Shown one piece after another: positions 33,513-42,894 of a DNA stretch of 64,000 nucleotides. The position numbers and the translations under genes are program-made. How positions within the stretch are numbered: position 1 is the first letter of the stretch; every line of letters begins with the position of its first letter. This stretch comes from Litorimonas sp947503715 (GTDB lineage Bacteria; Pseudomonadota; Alphaproteobacteria; Caulobacterales; Maricaulaceae): the NCBI RefSeq assembly GCF_050271975.1, contig NZ_CP189850.1:1178001-1242000 (forward strand), written 5' to 3'. Under the pieces are notes generated by a model. The model did not search any database and had not been told where the DNA came from. It saw only the letters and a list, made by a program, of their open reading frames with translations.

Positions 33513-34562
33513 TTATTTATTTAACTGCGAGATGGCCCAACTCGCCGCGTCGCGAATAACAGGCCTTTCGTCACCAGAATAATCTTTGGCTAAAGTGACC
33601 AGATCACGCTGTCCGCTATTCCCAATCGCATAGAGTACGTTTCGTAAAAATCGTGTCCAGCCAATCCGCTTGATTGGAGAAGCCGAAAACATTGAGCGAA
33701 AACGGTCTTCCCCAAGACGGGAAAGCTCTGCCAGATTAGGGGCGTTCAAATCCTCCCGTGCGGCGAGTTTAGTTTCCCGCCCGACTTGGGCGAATTTATT
33801 CCAAGGACAGACCGCGAGACAGTCATCACAGCCATAGATACGGTTGCCCATCCTAGCGCGAAGTCCTTCTTCAATCGGACCCTCATGTTCAATCGTCAGG
33901 TAGGAGATGCAGCGCCGCGCATCCAGTCGATAAGCGCTTGGAAACGCGTCTGTCGGACAAATATCCAAACAGGCCCGGCAAGAGCCACAATGATCAAGTT
34001 CGGGCGGTGTCGGCGCAAGTTTCGCTGCGCTCAATATAGACCCGATAAAGAGCCAAGAGCCAAATTCACGGCTTACCAAATTTGTATGTTTTCCCTGCCA
34101 GCCGAGGCCCGCCGCCATGGCGAGGGGCTTCTCCATGAGAGGCGCGGTATCAACAAAAATTTTAACATCCTCGCCAGTATCCCGCGCGAGCAGACCCGCT
34201 AGTTCTTTCAGCCGGCCCTTCATCACATCATGATAATCACGGCCGCGCGCATAAACCGAAATTGTACCACAGTCACGCTGCGAAAGACTCGCCATTGGAT
34301 CTGTTTCCGGTCCGTAATTCATACCGAGCACGATCGCCGATTGCGCCTCCGGCCAGAGGTTTCGTGGGTGGGACCGACGAAAGGCCGTCTCCTCCATCCA
34401 GGTCATGGAGGCATGATGGCCTCGCGCAATCGCCTCTTGCAGATGCTGCCCGGGCTGCTCACCAAACCTGTCGAGATCAACGATATACGGGCGCGTGAAG
34501 CCAAGCTTTTCGGCGCGCTGCGTTAGTCTTTTCAGTGGGTTATTCGGAAGCCCGGACGCCAC
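33513..34562 (-). CDS. queG: Epoxyqueuosine reductase (tRNA queuosine pathway)
   Basis: 349 residues. Two [4Fe-4S] sites: CGSCRACLDICPTDAF and CDDCLAVCPWNKF, with RCISYLTIEHEGPIEE between them, all diagnostic for QueG. The N-terminal domain binds cobalamin. The C-terminus has HEAT-like repeats (LRNVLYAIGNSGQRDLVTLA) that hold tRNA. It reduces epoxyqueuosine in the tRNA anticodon wobble position to queuosine. It is two bases downstream of the exported hypothetical gene, same strand, so probably part of the same transcript; the functional link is not obvious. queG requires cobalamin, so the strain makes or takes up B12. Confidence 0.96.
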   Translation of the reverse strand: MASGLPNNPLKRLTQRAEKLGFTRPYIVDLDRFGEQPGQHLQEAIARGHHASMTWMEETAFRRSHPRNLWPEAQSAIVLGMNYGPETDPMASLSQRDCGTISVYARGRDYHDVMKGRLKELAGLLARDTGEDVKIFVDTAPLMEKPLAMAAGLGWQGKHTNLVSREFGSWLFIGSILSAAKLAPTPPELDHCGSCRACLDICPTDAFPSAYRLDARRCISYLTIEHEGPIEEGLRARMGNRIYGCDDCLAVCPWNKFAQVGRETKLAAREDLNAPNLAELSRLGEDRFRSMFSASPIKRIGWTRFLRNVLYAIGNSGQRDLVTLAKDYSGDERPVIRDAASWAISQLNK

Positions 34563-34564
34563 GT

Positions 34565-35608
34565 CTATTCAAGCATAGAGAGGCGGGCGTCGAATATTCT
34601 GGCGCGATCTTCCAAGAGTGCGAAAAAGGCCAGATCATTTTCGTCAATCCGCGCGGAAATCGCGTCATCGCTTTCATCGGATAAATAGAGCCGCGCACTG
34701 CTCATCGAAGAGGTCAGGATTTTTTCTTCAATATCGAACGTCTCCTCAAAACTCTCATAGAGCCGAATCACTTTAGGCAAAAGCTCTGCATCCGCAGGCG
34801 AAAGTGCACCACGCCCCGCCGCTTCCAAATCTGCAATTTGGCGCACCATGTTGGCGCGGCCTTGGCGAATCAGGGGACCGATAGGAAGGAGTGCATCCCG
34901 CATCTCCCGGCCATAGCTCTGGCGTGTGGCCAGGTCAGTATTGGCTTCCGCTGACCATTCGATTTCCGGAATCGTGGCAATATTAAATTGTTTGACGACC
35001 TTCTGGAATTGGTGGTTCGGGTTTTCAGGCTCAATTGCAATGAGATAGCCGTCAATTTGGCGGTTTTCGATTTCGATCATACGGATGGAACTTCGTACTT
35101 GAACCTGCTGCAGCTGCAAAAGGGCATCCTCATCCATTGTTTCGAGATTGATGAACATGTCTGACATACCGCCCGACATCTTGGCATATTCGTCATAGGT
35201 CTCTTGCATGGAATTATATTGCCCCAGCGCCGCGCGGTAAGTCGCACTTTCCTGACGCGAGAAGAGGCTGGGGTCGATATTCCATCTTTCAGGTTTCGGC
35301 AGCGCATTCATCTGTTGTTCCGCGCGTGTGAGAACCGCTTGGCGTTGCGCTTCAAACCGTTGCCCAAACCGCGCGATTTCGTCCATATCACCGGCATTGA
35401 GCACAGCATACATTTCGCCCATCATATCGGCACTGAAAAGAGACATCAGGTCCGTTTGAATTTGCGCAGACGCCTGCGTCCACGCGACCATCTCATTGAG
35501 GGCTTCGATCTGTGCATTTGTCGAAGACTGCGCCCAGGCGGGAGAGGGCGCTAGTGTTGCAAATGAAAGACCCGTTGCGATGACGGCGGAAGCAAGTAAA
35601 GATTTCAC
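34565..35608 (-). CDS. Exported hypothetical protein, helical
   Basis: 347 residues from the GTG at 35608, which gives a signal peptide directly (VKSLLASAVIATGLSFATLA, cut near AWA-Q). The GTG at 35647 is an alternative with a better ribosome site (GGAG six bases before) but would put 13 extra residues ahead of the signal peptide. The mature protein is mostly alpha-helical with long runs of heptad-like residues (for example DEIARFGQRFEAQRQAVLTR) and no cysteine, so a periplasmic coiled-coil-type protein is likely. Family not recognised. It is followed by queG after two bases. Confidence 0.7.
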   Translation of the reverse strand: MKSLLASAVIATGLSFATLAPSPAWAQSSTNAQIEALNEMVAWTQASAQIQTDLMSLFSADMMGEMYAVLNAGDMDEIARFGQRFEAQRQAVLTRAEQQMNALPKPERWNIDPSLFSRQESATYRAALGQYNSMQETYDEYAKMSGGMSDMFINLETMDEDALLQLQQVQVRSSIRMIEIENRQIDGYLIAIEPENPNHQFQKVVKQFNIATIPEIEWSAEANTDLATRQSYGREMRDALLPIGPLIRQGRANMVRQIADLEAAGRGALSPADAELLPKVIRLYESFEETFDIEEKILTSSMSSARLYLSDESDDAISARIDENDLAFFALLEDRARIFDARLSMLE

Positions 35609-35667
35609 GAAATAAAGCCCTGTTGAGTTAGAATGTCTGCCTAACACTCCGTCTCCCGAAACCCAAA

Positions 35668-36360
35668 TCAGAAATCTAGATCGGTATAATGCCGCGGTGG
35701 GCGCAGCCCCGCGACCCGATCCCCAAGCAGGCCACGCAGGGCCGGGCGGGATTTAACTTTTTGGTACCACTCTTTCAAAATCGGCCGGTCCCGCCAGCTA
35801 ATCTCCCCTAAAAAATCAAGACAGGAGAGATGTGCCGCTGCCGCAATATCGCCGAGGGAATAGCGACGTCCGGCCAGCCAGTCCCGCTTTTCCAATAGGG
35901 TTGTAAGGTATGTCAGGTGATCATCCAGATTCGCCCGACCCTCGCGCAGGACGTCCGGATCTGCGGCCCCCACATCAAACTGCGTTTGTGACAGGACGGC
36001 CCGTTCGATTTTCTCGGCCAGAATGTAGCTGTCCACTTCCTCCGTGAACCGCGTGTCAAACCACGCGCAGAGGCGGCGGGCCTCGGCACGTTCAAACGGG
36101 TCCTCTGAGAGGAGAGGGTTTCGTTTCGATCCGTCATTCGCATATTCAGTAATAGACCGCGCCCCGCTAATCGTGAGTGTTCCGTGTTGCGTCAGGTCGA
36201 CAAGAACGGGCGGTGCGCCTTCTGCCGTCAGGTTTAAAAATTCAGGCTCAGGTGACCACGGATCAATGATGATCTCTTTCACCTTTAGCTTTTTTTCAGC
36301 CAAGGCGATCCGCGCCATGCGGGAGGGCGGGTGGAGTGGAAAATGGTAAAGCGTACGCAT
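35668..36360 (-). CDS. Glutathione S-transferase family protein
   Basis: 230 residues. N-terminal thioredoxin-like domain starting MRTLYHFPLHPPSRMARIAL, where Ser13 sits at the usual catalytic position, with the cis-Pro and glutathione-binding segment GAPPVLVDLTQ, then SGARSITEY (the usual motif is ES-x-x-I-x-x-Y; here GA replaces E). The C-terminal all-helical domain has DWLAGRRYSLGDIAAAAHL (N-capping box, S-x-x-D), typical of the fold. It probably conjugates glutathione or reduces disulfides in the cytoplasm; the substrate is unknown. It ends 59 bases before the exported hypothetical gene. Confidence 0.87.
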   Translation of the reverse strand: MRTLYHFPLHPPSRMARIALAEKKLKVKEIIIDPWSPEPEFLNLTAEGAPPVLVDLTQHGTLTISGARSITEYANDGSKRNPLLSEDPFERAEARRLCAWFDTRFTEEVDSYILAEKIERAVLSQTQFDVGAADPDVLREGRANLDDHLTYLTTLLEKRDWLAGRRYSLGDIAAAAHLSCLDFLGEISWRDRPILKEWYQKVKSRPALRGLLGDRVAGLRPPRHYTDLDF

Positions 36361-36420
36361 CCGACAGGTCTTAGTCGAAACATGGCAAATGAATCTTTAA
36401 GACGCGTGGTTAATTGGAAG

Positions 36421-37440
36421 TTACGGGGAGACTTCGCCCAGTTTCTGGAATCGCTTGTTTCCGTGACTATGCCCACACCCTGCCGGATGAGGATGGATAA
36501 GAATATCCGCCGCCGGAAATTCCGTCATAATATCTTTCTCTACGGCCAGAATAATATCATGAGCGTCTGACAAGGAGAGTGTTTCGTCCAAATCCAGACG
36601 CATCTGTATGTGCAAATGTGGGCCTGAGGCACGGGTCCGCAACTCTGTCACGGCGCGAACGGCCTTATTCGACATGGCGAGGCGGGCAATCGTGCGGCGC
36701 TCATCCTCATTTAACTCACGGTCCATCAATTGCGCCCAGGCGAGTCGGGCAATTTGCACCGCTGTGAAGAGCAGCCAGATCGCCATCAATCCACCGACAA
36801 CGGAGTCTGCCCAAGTCAGCGTTGTATAACTGGCCAGTGCGATACCGATAATGACGAAAATATTGGCGAGAAGGTCCGCCATATAATGCGCGCGATCACC
36901 GCGCACGGCTATCGACCCCGTCGCACGAATGGCCCAGCTCTGCGCGATAATCAGCCAGAGTGTGAGGGCAATAAAGACGACGAGCACCATAATGGCGGGA
37001 CCGGATTGCGTGACGCCGTGGCTATGCCCGATATGGCCGACGACTTCCTCCAGAAGGTGGAAGGCTGCAAAGACGATCAGGCAAACTTGGAAGACGGCGG
37101 AAAAACTTTCCGCCTTGCCAAAGCCAAACCGGTATTTCCCGTTGGGTTTCCGCACGGCAAACCGCACGGCAATGAAACTTGCAACCGCTCCGAAAATATC
37201 CAGCGCGGAATGCACGAGGGATGCGAGAATACCGACAGATCCCGTCTGTCCCCAAAGCCAGAATTTCCCGACCGCCATGAAAAGCCCCAAGCCCACGGCG
37301 AGGGCTGTGATCCGGCGTGTGATAATGGCAGAATGATCCGGCGGCAGACGACCGGGACGCCCACGCCGGTTGGGCTGGTCAAAGCGGTCGTCTGCAGTGA
37401 CCTTGAGGTCCGCCTCTGATATGTCGCCATTCGCACTCAT
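36421..37440 (-). CDS. Cation diffusion facilitator, zinc efflux (FieF/ZitB type)
   Basis: 339 residues. Six membrane helices (about 45-195), with the transport metal site formed by His77-x3-Asp81 (HSALD) in helix 2 and His185-x3-Asp189 (HYMAD) in helix 5. The HxxxD/HxxxD arrangement is that of zinc-selective family members; FieF of E. coli has DxxxD in helix 2. A cytoplasmic C-terminal domain (about 260-325; HLHIQMRLDL, then HPHPAGCGHSHG) has His residues likely to bind metal at the dimer interface. It exports Zn2+ (and perhaps Fe2+ or Cd2+) using the proton gradient. A Zur-like palindrome lies 10 bases upstream of its start. Confidence 0.9.
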   Translation of the reverse strand: MSANGDISEADLKVTADDRFDQPNRRGRPGRLPPDHSAIITRRITALAVGLGLFMAVGKFWLWGQTGSVGILASLVHSALDIFGAVASFIAVRFAVRKPNGKYRFGFGKAESFSAVFQVCLIVFAAFHLLEEVVGHIGHSHGVTQSGPAIMVLVVFIALTLWLIIAQSWAIRATGSIAVRGDRAHYMADLLANIFVIIGIALASYTTLTWADSVVGGLMAIWLLFTAVQIARLAWAQLMDRELNEDERRTIARLAMSNKAVRAVTELRTRASGPHLHIQMRLDLDETLSLSDAHDIILAVEKDIMTEFPAADILIHPHPAGCGHSHGNKRFQKLGEVSP

Positions 37441-37449
37441 TCGGATAGT

Positions 37450-37462
37450 GTTATAGCATAAC
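37450..37462 (-). promoter_or_regulatory. Zur-like palindrome upstream of the CDF zinc exporter
   Basis: GTTAT-AGC-ATAAC. The zinc-regulator Zur box of gammaproteobacteria is GTTAT-AWT-ATAAC (13 bases); this matches 11 of 13. It begins nine bases before the exporter's start codon. Confidence 0.4.
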
Positions 37463-37570
37463 TTTTGTAAAGGCGAGATTGATTTTTGTCGGAATGTGCT
37501 TGCGAATTGGAATGTCTTGCCTGTTGAAATAGGTTAGGCGCGAGAAAATTGACAAATCGGGAATTTGACC

Positions 37571-40321
37571 ATGCGACTTTCTAAATTATTGGCGGCGGCC
37601 AGTACAGCCGTGCTCTTATTGGCCTGCCAGCCCGCCTCGGATGCACCGGAGGTGAAGACACCCGAGGTCACCGAGATTGTGACGAAAGCGGGTACGGAGA
37701 TTCCGCATGCTCAGCTCCCCGAAACGGCCATCCCGCGCGAATATCGCATCGACATGACGATTGATCCGCAAGCGGACACGATGTCCGGCACCGTCGCGAT
37801 TGATGTCGAGATGAAAGATGCGGGTGAGCAGGTCTGGATTCACGCCAAGGAAATGACGGTTTCCTCCGCCTCTATCGCCTATACAGATGGCACGACGATG
37901 GACCTGACATTCGAGGCGGTTCCGTTGGAAGATGCGCCGTCCGGTCTTGCGAAACTCATTTCCGCAGAGGCACTGCCGAATGGTATGGCGACCATCACGC
38001 TGAATTACGAGACGCCCTATAACCAGAACTTAAATTCCGCCTATCAGGTCAAGCGCGGCGATGATGCCTATATCGTCACGCAGTTCGAACCACTCGGCGC
38101 ACGTGAAGCTTTCCCGAGTTTTGATGAACCGAAATTCAAAGTCCCGTTCACGCTCTCTATCACGTCGCCGTCGGACAATGTCGTCATTTCCAACACACCG
38201 AAAACGGGCGTCGCGGATGGTGAAGGCGAGGATGGCCGGGCCTGGACGACGCATAATTTTGCGCAAACCCGTCCGCTGCCGACATATTTGATTGCTTTCG
38301 CCGTTGGTCCATATGAGATGAATGATTTCGGCACGATCCCGCCAAATTCAGTGCGCAAGACACCGCTGGCGCTGCGCGCGATTGCGGCAAAGGGCGAGGG
38401 TGAAAATCTCGACTTCGCACTCGCTGGCACAGAACCCATTCTGACGGCGCTGGAGGAATATTTCGGGATTCCTTATCCCTATGAGAAACTCGATCTGATT
38501 GCTGCGCCGGAATATGCCTTTGGCGCGATGGAAAACCCGGGCGCGATTGTTTACCGTGAATATCTGCTCCTCATGGATGAGGATTCCCCGCTTTCCCAAC
38601 GCCGCGCCTATGACCGTGTGCATTCTCACGAACTTGCGCATCAATGGTTCGGTAATCTCGTCACCCCCGTTTGGTGGGAAGACATCTGGTTGAATGAGGC
38701 CTTCGCGACGTGGATGGGGAATAAGGCGATCGATATTGCCTATCCGGAGGCGAATTATGACCGCGTGACCCTCAATGCATCCCTAGGCGCGATGAATATT
38801 GACACGCTGTCCACGACCCGCAAAGTCCGCGAACCGCTGGCCCGATCTGAAAATGTCATGGATCAATTTGACGGCATTACCTACCGCAAGGGCGGCGGCG
38901 TGCTGTCCATGTTTGAGAGCTATCTCGGTGAAGAGGCGTTCCAAAAAGGCGTCCGCCTGCACATGGACCGCTATGCCGATGATGTCGCCACAGGCGATGA
39001 TTTCTTCCAATCCATCGCGGATGGGTCCGGCAATGCGGATGTCGTCGACGCGATGAAGAGCTTTGTTGATCAGCCGGGATTGCCGTTGATTAAAGTCGAA
39101 GCCACATGTGAGGATGGAAATTCTGATACGAAAGTCGAAATTTCGCAATCGCGTTATGCCCCGCTTGGGTCTGCGACGAAACAGGGGCAGAGTTGGCAAA
39201 TTCCCGTTTGCCTGTCCACAACGCAAGGCGAAGCCAAGGCTAAGTCATGTGACCTTGTCAAAGACACCTCCAGTGTGATGACGGTTCCAAACCGTTATAA
39301 AACCTGTCCCGCCTATATCATGCCGAATGCCGATGGTGCGGGTTATTACCGTTTCACATTGGACACAGCGGGCTGGGCGGCGCTTATCGACAATCTCGAT
39401 CAATTAAATACACGCGAAGCCCTCGTCACACTCGACAGTCTCGTCGCCGCTTTCCGTGCAGGCGAGGTCGAAGCGGATGTCTTCCTCGACGGTATGGCGG
39501 CCTTTGCCGCCCATCCCGAATATGACGTCGCGTCGGGTTCCACACGTCTGATTGGGTTCATGGCGTCAGAGCTGCCGGAGGGCAGCCGCGATGATGTCGC
39601 GCGCAATGTGCGGGCGATGTATAAGGACCGCTATAAACGCATTGTCGGCACGGATACGGTGGAGGGCAATCTCCTCGCGCCGACCCTTGCCAGCCTCCTC
39701 GCGCGCACCGGCAAGGATCAGGAAATCCAGAACCTTATGGTCAAGCGCGGCATTCAATATCTGGGTCTGGAAGGCGAGGCGGATAAATCCAAACTCGCGC
39801 CGAATATGTTGGGTCTGTCCTTACGCGAAACGATGCGTAAGATCGGCAAGCCTGCCTATGAGCCCTTGCTCAACATGGCGAAGAATGGGTCTTCGCTGGA
39901 AAAAGGCGCGGCAGCTGGTGCGCTCGCCTCGACGCAGGATGAAGCTGTTTATGAAATGTTGCTGGCCGATGTCGTCCTCGCGGAAGACAGCCCCCTGACG
40001 GGTCGTCAGGCGGGAACTGTGCTGAACGGCTTGCTCGCCTCCGATAAATTCGGTGATCGGACGTGGGATTGGTTCAAGGCGAACCTTTCAACTTACGTCG
40101 CAAAAGTGCCGGATGTCCGCAAGGGCGGCCTGCCGGGTGCGGGTCGTAATTTCTGCTCGATTGAGGGGCGCAATGAGGTCCGTGACTTCATGACGGCCAA
40201 TGCGGAACTCATGCCAGGTTATGAGCGCTCGCTGATGCAAACGCTGGAGTCGATTGAGCTCTGCGCGGCCTTGAAAGAGGCGAAAGCGGACGACCTCGCA
40301 GCGGCGTTAAAGGCGCGCTAA
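37571..40321 (+). CDS. M1-family aminopeptidase (lipoprotein)
   Basis: 916 residues from the ATG at 37571 (a TTG two codons earlier is not needed). A lipobox LLAC near residue 19 indicates outer-membrane or periplasmic anchoring, which is unusual for M1 enzymes, although many Proteobacteria have such exported forms. Exopeptidase signature GAMEN at about residues 317-321; zinc site HELAH (His353, Glu354, His357) with the third ligand Glu376 in LNEAFATW. It removes N-terminal residues from peptides. The C-terminal ERAP1-like helical domain is complete. It is divergent from the zinc exporter and convergent with the GMC oxidoreductase gene. Confidence 0.93.
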   Translation: MRLSKLLAAASTAVLLLACQPASDAPEVKTPEVTEIVTKAGTEIPHAQLPETAIPREYRIDMTIDPQADTMSGTVAIDVEMKDAGEQVWIHAKEMTVSSASIAYTDGTTMDLTFEAVPLEDAPSGLAKLISAEALPNGMATITLNYETPYNQNLNSAYQVKRGDDAYIVTQFEPLGAREAFPSFDEPKFKVPFTLSITSPSDNVVISNTPKTGVADGEGEDGRAWTTHNFAQTRPLPTYLIAFAVGPYEMNDFGTIPPNSVRKTPLALRAIAAKGEGENLDFALAGTEPILTALEEYFGIPYPYEKLDLIAAPEYAFGAMENPGAIVYREYLLLMDEDSPLSQRRAYDRVHSHELAHQWFGNLVTPVWWEDIWLNEAFATWMGNKAIDIAYPEANYDRVTLNASLGAMNIDTLSTTRKVREPLARSENVMDQFDGITYRKGGGVLSMFESYLGEEAFQKGVRLHMDRYADDVATGDDFFQSIADGSGNADVVDAMKSFVDQPGLPLIKVEATCEDGNSDTKVEISQSRYAPLGSATKQGQSWQIPVCLSTTQGEAKAKSCDLVKDTSSVMTVPNRYKTCPAYIMPNADGAGYYRFTLDTAGWAALIDNLDQLNTREALVTLDSLVAAFRAGEVEADVFLDGMAAFAAHPEYDVASGSTRLIGFMASELPEGSRDDVARNVRAMYKDRYKRIVGTDTVEGNLLAPTLASLLARTGKDQEIQNLMVKRGIQYLGLEGEADKSKLAPNMLGLSLRETMRKIGKPAYEPLLNMAKNGSSLEKGAAAGALASTQDEAVYEMLLADVVLAEDSPLTGRQAGTVLNGLLASDKFGDRTWDWFKANLSTYVAKVPDVRKGGLPGAGRNFCSIEGRNEVRDFMTANAELMPGYERSLMQTLESIELCAALKEAKADDLAAALKAR

Positions 40322-40326
40322 ATTAA

Positions 40327-42030
40327 TTAAATCTCGCCATTGCGGAGACGTTCGGCGAGATTTTCACTGTTCCGGTAAGCCAGCGCCATAATATGCAGCG
40401 TTGGATTTTTATGGGGGTTTGTCGGCAGGACGCCCCCATCCATGACGTAAAGATTGTCCACATCCCAACATTGGCCGAACGGATTACAAACAGTCGCGTC
40501 GGGGTCTGTCCCCATCCGTGTCGTGCCGACTTCATGCACCATTCCGCCGGGTTTGCTGATCTCGTCTTTCGGTGCGCCGAGGCCGGAGACGACCTCGCCG
40601 CCCGCCCGTTCGATAATGGTTGAGAATGTCTCCTGCATATGTTCGATCTGATTATATTCGTAATCAGACCACTCGAAGGAAAAGCGCAGGACGGGATAGC
40701 CCCATTTATTCTTCATCTCGGAATCTAACGCGCAATAGGACTTTTCATTCGCGACCATCTCCCCACGCCCGTCCAGATAGACAAAGCTACCCCAATGGCG
40801 GCGGATGTCGTCGCGCAGTCCCGCGCCAAAGGCCAAGCCGTTCCGGTCGGAATATTGCTGCATGGCATTGAGCTCCGGCGCGTCGCGGAAGCCCTGTCCG
40901 ACTTCGATATGATAGCCACGCGGGAAATCCATGACGCCTTTTTTCTGCGCTTCATATCCCCACCACGGCATATAGACGTGGTCCATATTCGCGCCAAACT
41001 CGTCATAGCGTGGACGGTTTTCCAAGCTTGCAAACTTCCCCGTCACGCGCACGGCTGGTGTATCGGTCAGGTTGCGACCGACTTGCCCGGAGTTGTTGGC
41101 CAGCCCGTCTTTTGAACCGGCCTTACCAGAGGTCAGCAGGATTTGCGCCGTTGCGCAGGCACTCGCGGCGAGGACGACGGCCCGCGCTTTTATGCGACCC
41201 TCCACGCCCGTCTGCGTGTCGACAAAGGTCACGCCCGTCGCCTTACCATCTGCACCCGTTTCCACCGTGCAGACCTTGGCCCGCGTCACGATGGTCAGTT
41301 TGCCCGTCTTATCCGCCAACGGGATGAGGGAGGTCGAGCTGGAAAACGCCGCGCCAATGGAACAGCCGCGCATACAGGGCGTCGCATAAAAACAGGCCAA
41401 GCGGTCACCGAGGTTCCGCGTTAGAATAGCATTATGACGCTGGAAAGCGGGCACGCCGACTTTCCGCGCAGACGCCATCATGAGAAGCTCATAGGCGCGG
41501 GGCGCGATAGCGGGTTGGAGAATATCCTCCGGCGTTCCGGGATGATTAAACATCCCCGTATTCACGCCGCTAATCCCGACCACGGCTTCTGTCGCGTCAT
41601 AATAGGGTTTCATCTCGTCATATGCGACAGGCCAATTGGGGGAGAGACCGTCGAGGTCGCCCTGAATAAAATCATATGGCCCCATGCGTGGACTGTGGCG
41701 CGCATAATGGTTTGTGCGGCCGCCCACCACTTGCGCGCGATACCATGAGAAATCCACGCCTTCATCCGACGTATAAGGTTGGTCCGGCAGCCACGTGCCG
41801 CAAATGCCATTATCGAAATAACCCCAATTTTTATCCGGTGTCCCAATCGCGCGCAGTGGCGCTTCGTCATTGCGTTGGAACATCGGGATGTCTTCGGGGG
41901 CTTGGTTCGGGCCTTGTTCGACGAGGCAGACTTTCACGCCCAATGCGGTCAAACGGTAAGCCGCCATACCACCCCCGCCGCCGGACCCTACGACAACAAC
42001 ATCATAGTCTTCATTCACGACATTAGTCAT
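40327..42030 (-). CDS. GMC-family flavoprotein oxidoreductase (gluconate/choline dehydrogenase-like)
   Basis: 567 residues. FAD site VVVGSGGGGGMAAYRL (12-27). The family signature NTGMFNHPG is followed by the catalytic region VHEVGTTRMG, and the C-terminus contains VMDGGVLPTNPHKNPTLHIM with the active-site His/Asn pair. It oxidises an alcohol group and passes electrons on. It has no signal peptide, but its gene overlaps by four bases that of a Tat-exported partner of the gluconate 2-dehydrogenase subunit 3 family (upstream), so it is probably carried out through Tat with that partner. No cytochrome c subunit, the usual third component, is present nearby. The substrate is unknown. Confidence 0.9.
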   Translation of the reverse strand: MTNVVNEDYDVVVVGSGGGGGMAAYRLTALGVKVCLVEQGPNQAPEDIPMFQRNDEAPLRAIGTPDKNWGYFDNGICGTWLPDQPYTSDEGVDFSWYRAQVVGGRTNHYARHSPRMGPYDFIQGDLDGLSPNWPVAYDEMKPYYDATEAVVGISGVNTGMFNHPGTPEDILQPAIAPRAYELLMMASARKVGVPAFQRHNAILTRNLGDRLACFYATPCMRGCSIGAAFSSSTSLIPLADKTGKLTIVTRAKVCTVETGADGKATGVTFVDTQTGVEGRIKARAVVLAASACATAQILLTSGKAGSKDGLANNSGQVGRNLTDTPAVRVTGKFASLENRPRYDEFGANMDHVYMPWWGYEAQKKGVMDFPRGYHIEVGQGFRDAPELNAMQQYSDRNGLAFGAGLRDDIRRHWGSFVYLDGRGEMVANEKSYCALDSEMKNKWGYPVLRFSFEWSDYEYNQIEHMQETFSTIIERAGGEVVSGLGAPKDEISKPGGMVHEVGTTRMGTDPDATVCNPFGQCWDVDNLYVMDGGVLPTNPHKNPTLHIMALAYRNSENLAERLRNGEI

Positions 42031-42833
42031 TTGGGCTCATCCCCCGTGAAGGCATAGGATGTGTCATAGGGCGGAGGTCCCACGGGCAGATCCTCCCACT
42101 CCAAATCCAATGACAAAATAAGGTCGCGCATATGATCCAGCGCCTCTCCCGTCGGGCCGGGATAATCCCCTGTCAGCGGTTGCGCCGCGACATGGCCCAA
42201 ATCGACTTCACCTTCCGGCGTCGTGTAATAGGCCCCAATCGTCAGCTCACGCAGGTTCTTATACATCCAGGCGGGCTGGGTCAGGGGCCCGCTCTCGCGC
42301 GAGGATTCGCTCATCATGGTCAGAATTTCAGTGGCCTGTGCGTCCGATAGGTCCAGCCACTTAGTTTTGAACATCAACTCCGCTTGTGCATCTAACCACG
42401 CAAAGCCGTGATGCACCGTCCGCCGCGTATCCGTCATCCAAGGGTAGGGCGCGGAGACCCAGTCATCAAAGAATTCCGCTATCCCTACGTCCGACGGCGC
42501 GGGGGCCGTTTCTGTTGCTGGCAGGATGAGATCGGCGAATTTCTCCAATTGCCGCTTATGTTGATTGGATAGAATTTTCGGCCACGGCCCGACTTCTCCG
42601 ATCTCAAAATAATCGGGGAATTGACCGTAACCCGCATGGTCGACTTCAGGTACTGCTATGTTAGACGGCCAAGGTGCAATCCCATCTACCGCCGCAGTCT
42701 TGGTCGACTTTGGCGCGCAGCCACTCACTACGGAAAGCGCCGCAGCCATCTGCAACATCCGCCTGCGTGATATTTTGATTGCGCGTCGTGGAGGTCTACC
42801 AATGGGTAATAGTGTCAAAAGGTCCCCTTCCAA
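42027..42833 (-). CDS. Gluconate 2-dehydrogenase subunit 3 family protein, Tat lipoprotein
   Basis: 268 residues. The N-terminus carries a twin-arginine signal: SRRRMLQMAAALSVVSGC with Arg-Arg at 23-24 and a lipobox Cys39, so it is likely exported folded through Tat and lipidated. The body contains NQHKRQLEKFADLILPATET, typical of the gluconate 2-dehydrogenase subunit 3 family (Pfam PF13618). Such proteins guide and stabilise the GMC subunit. The ATG of the GMC gene lies inside its stop (ATGA). It is divergent from a small membrane-peptide gene; a perfect palindrome (42895-42914) lies in the shared promoter region. Confidence 0.85.
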   Translation of the reverse strand: MEGDLLTLLPIGRPPRRAIKISRRRMLQMAAALSVVSGCAPKSTKTAAVDGIAPWPSNIAVPEVDHAGYGQFPDYFEIGEVGPWPKILSNQHKRQLEKFADLILPATETAPAPSDVGIAEFFDDWVSAPYPWMTDTRRTVHHGFAWLDAQAELMFKTKWLDLSDAQATEILTMMSESSRESGPLTQPAWMYKNLRELTIGAYYTTPEGEVDLGHVAAQPLTGDYPGPTGEALDHMRDLILSLDLEWEDLPVGPPPYDTSYAFTGDEPK

Positions 42834-42894
42834 TCCGCCCGCGCCATTCAGGCTTGATGGGCATTCTATCGGGAAGACTAGGCGAGAGAATTAA

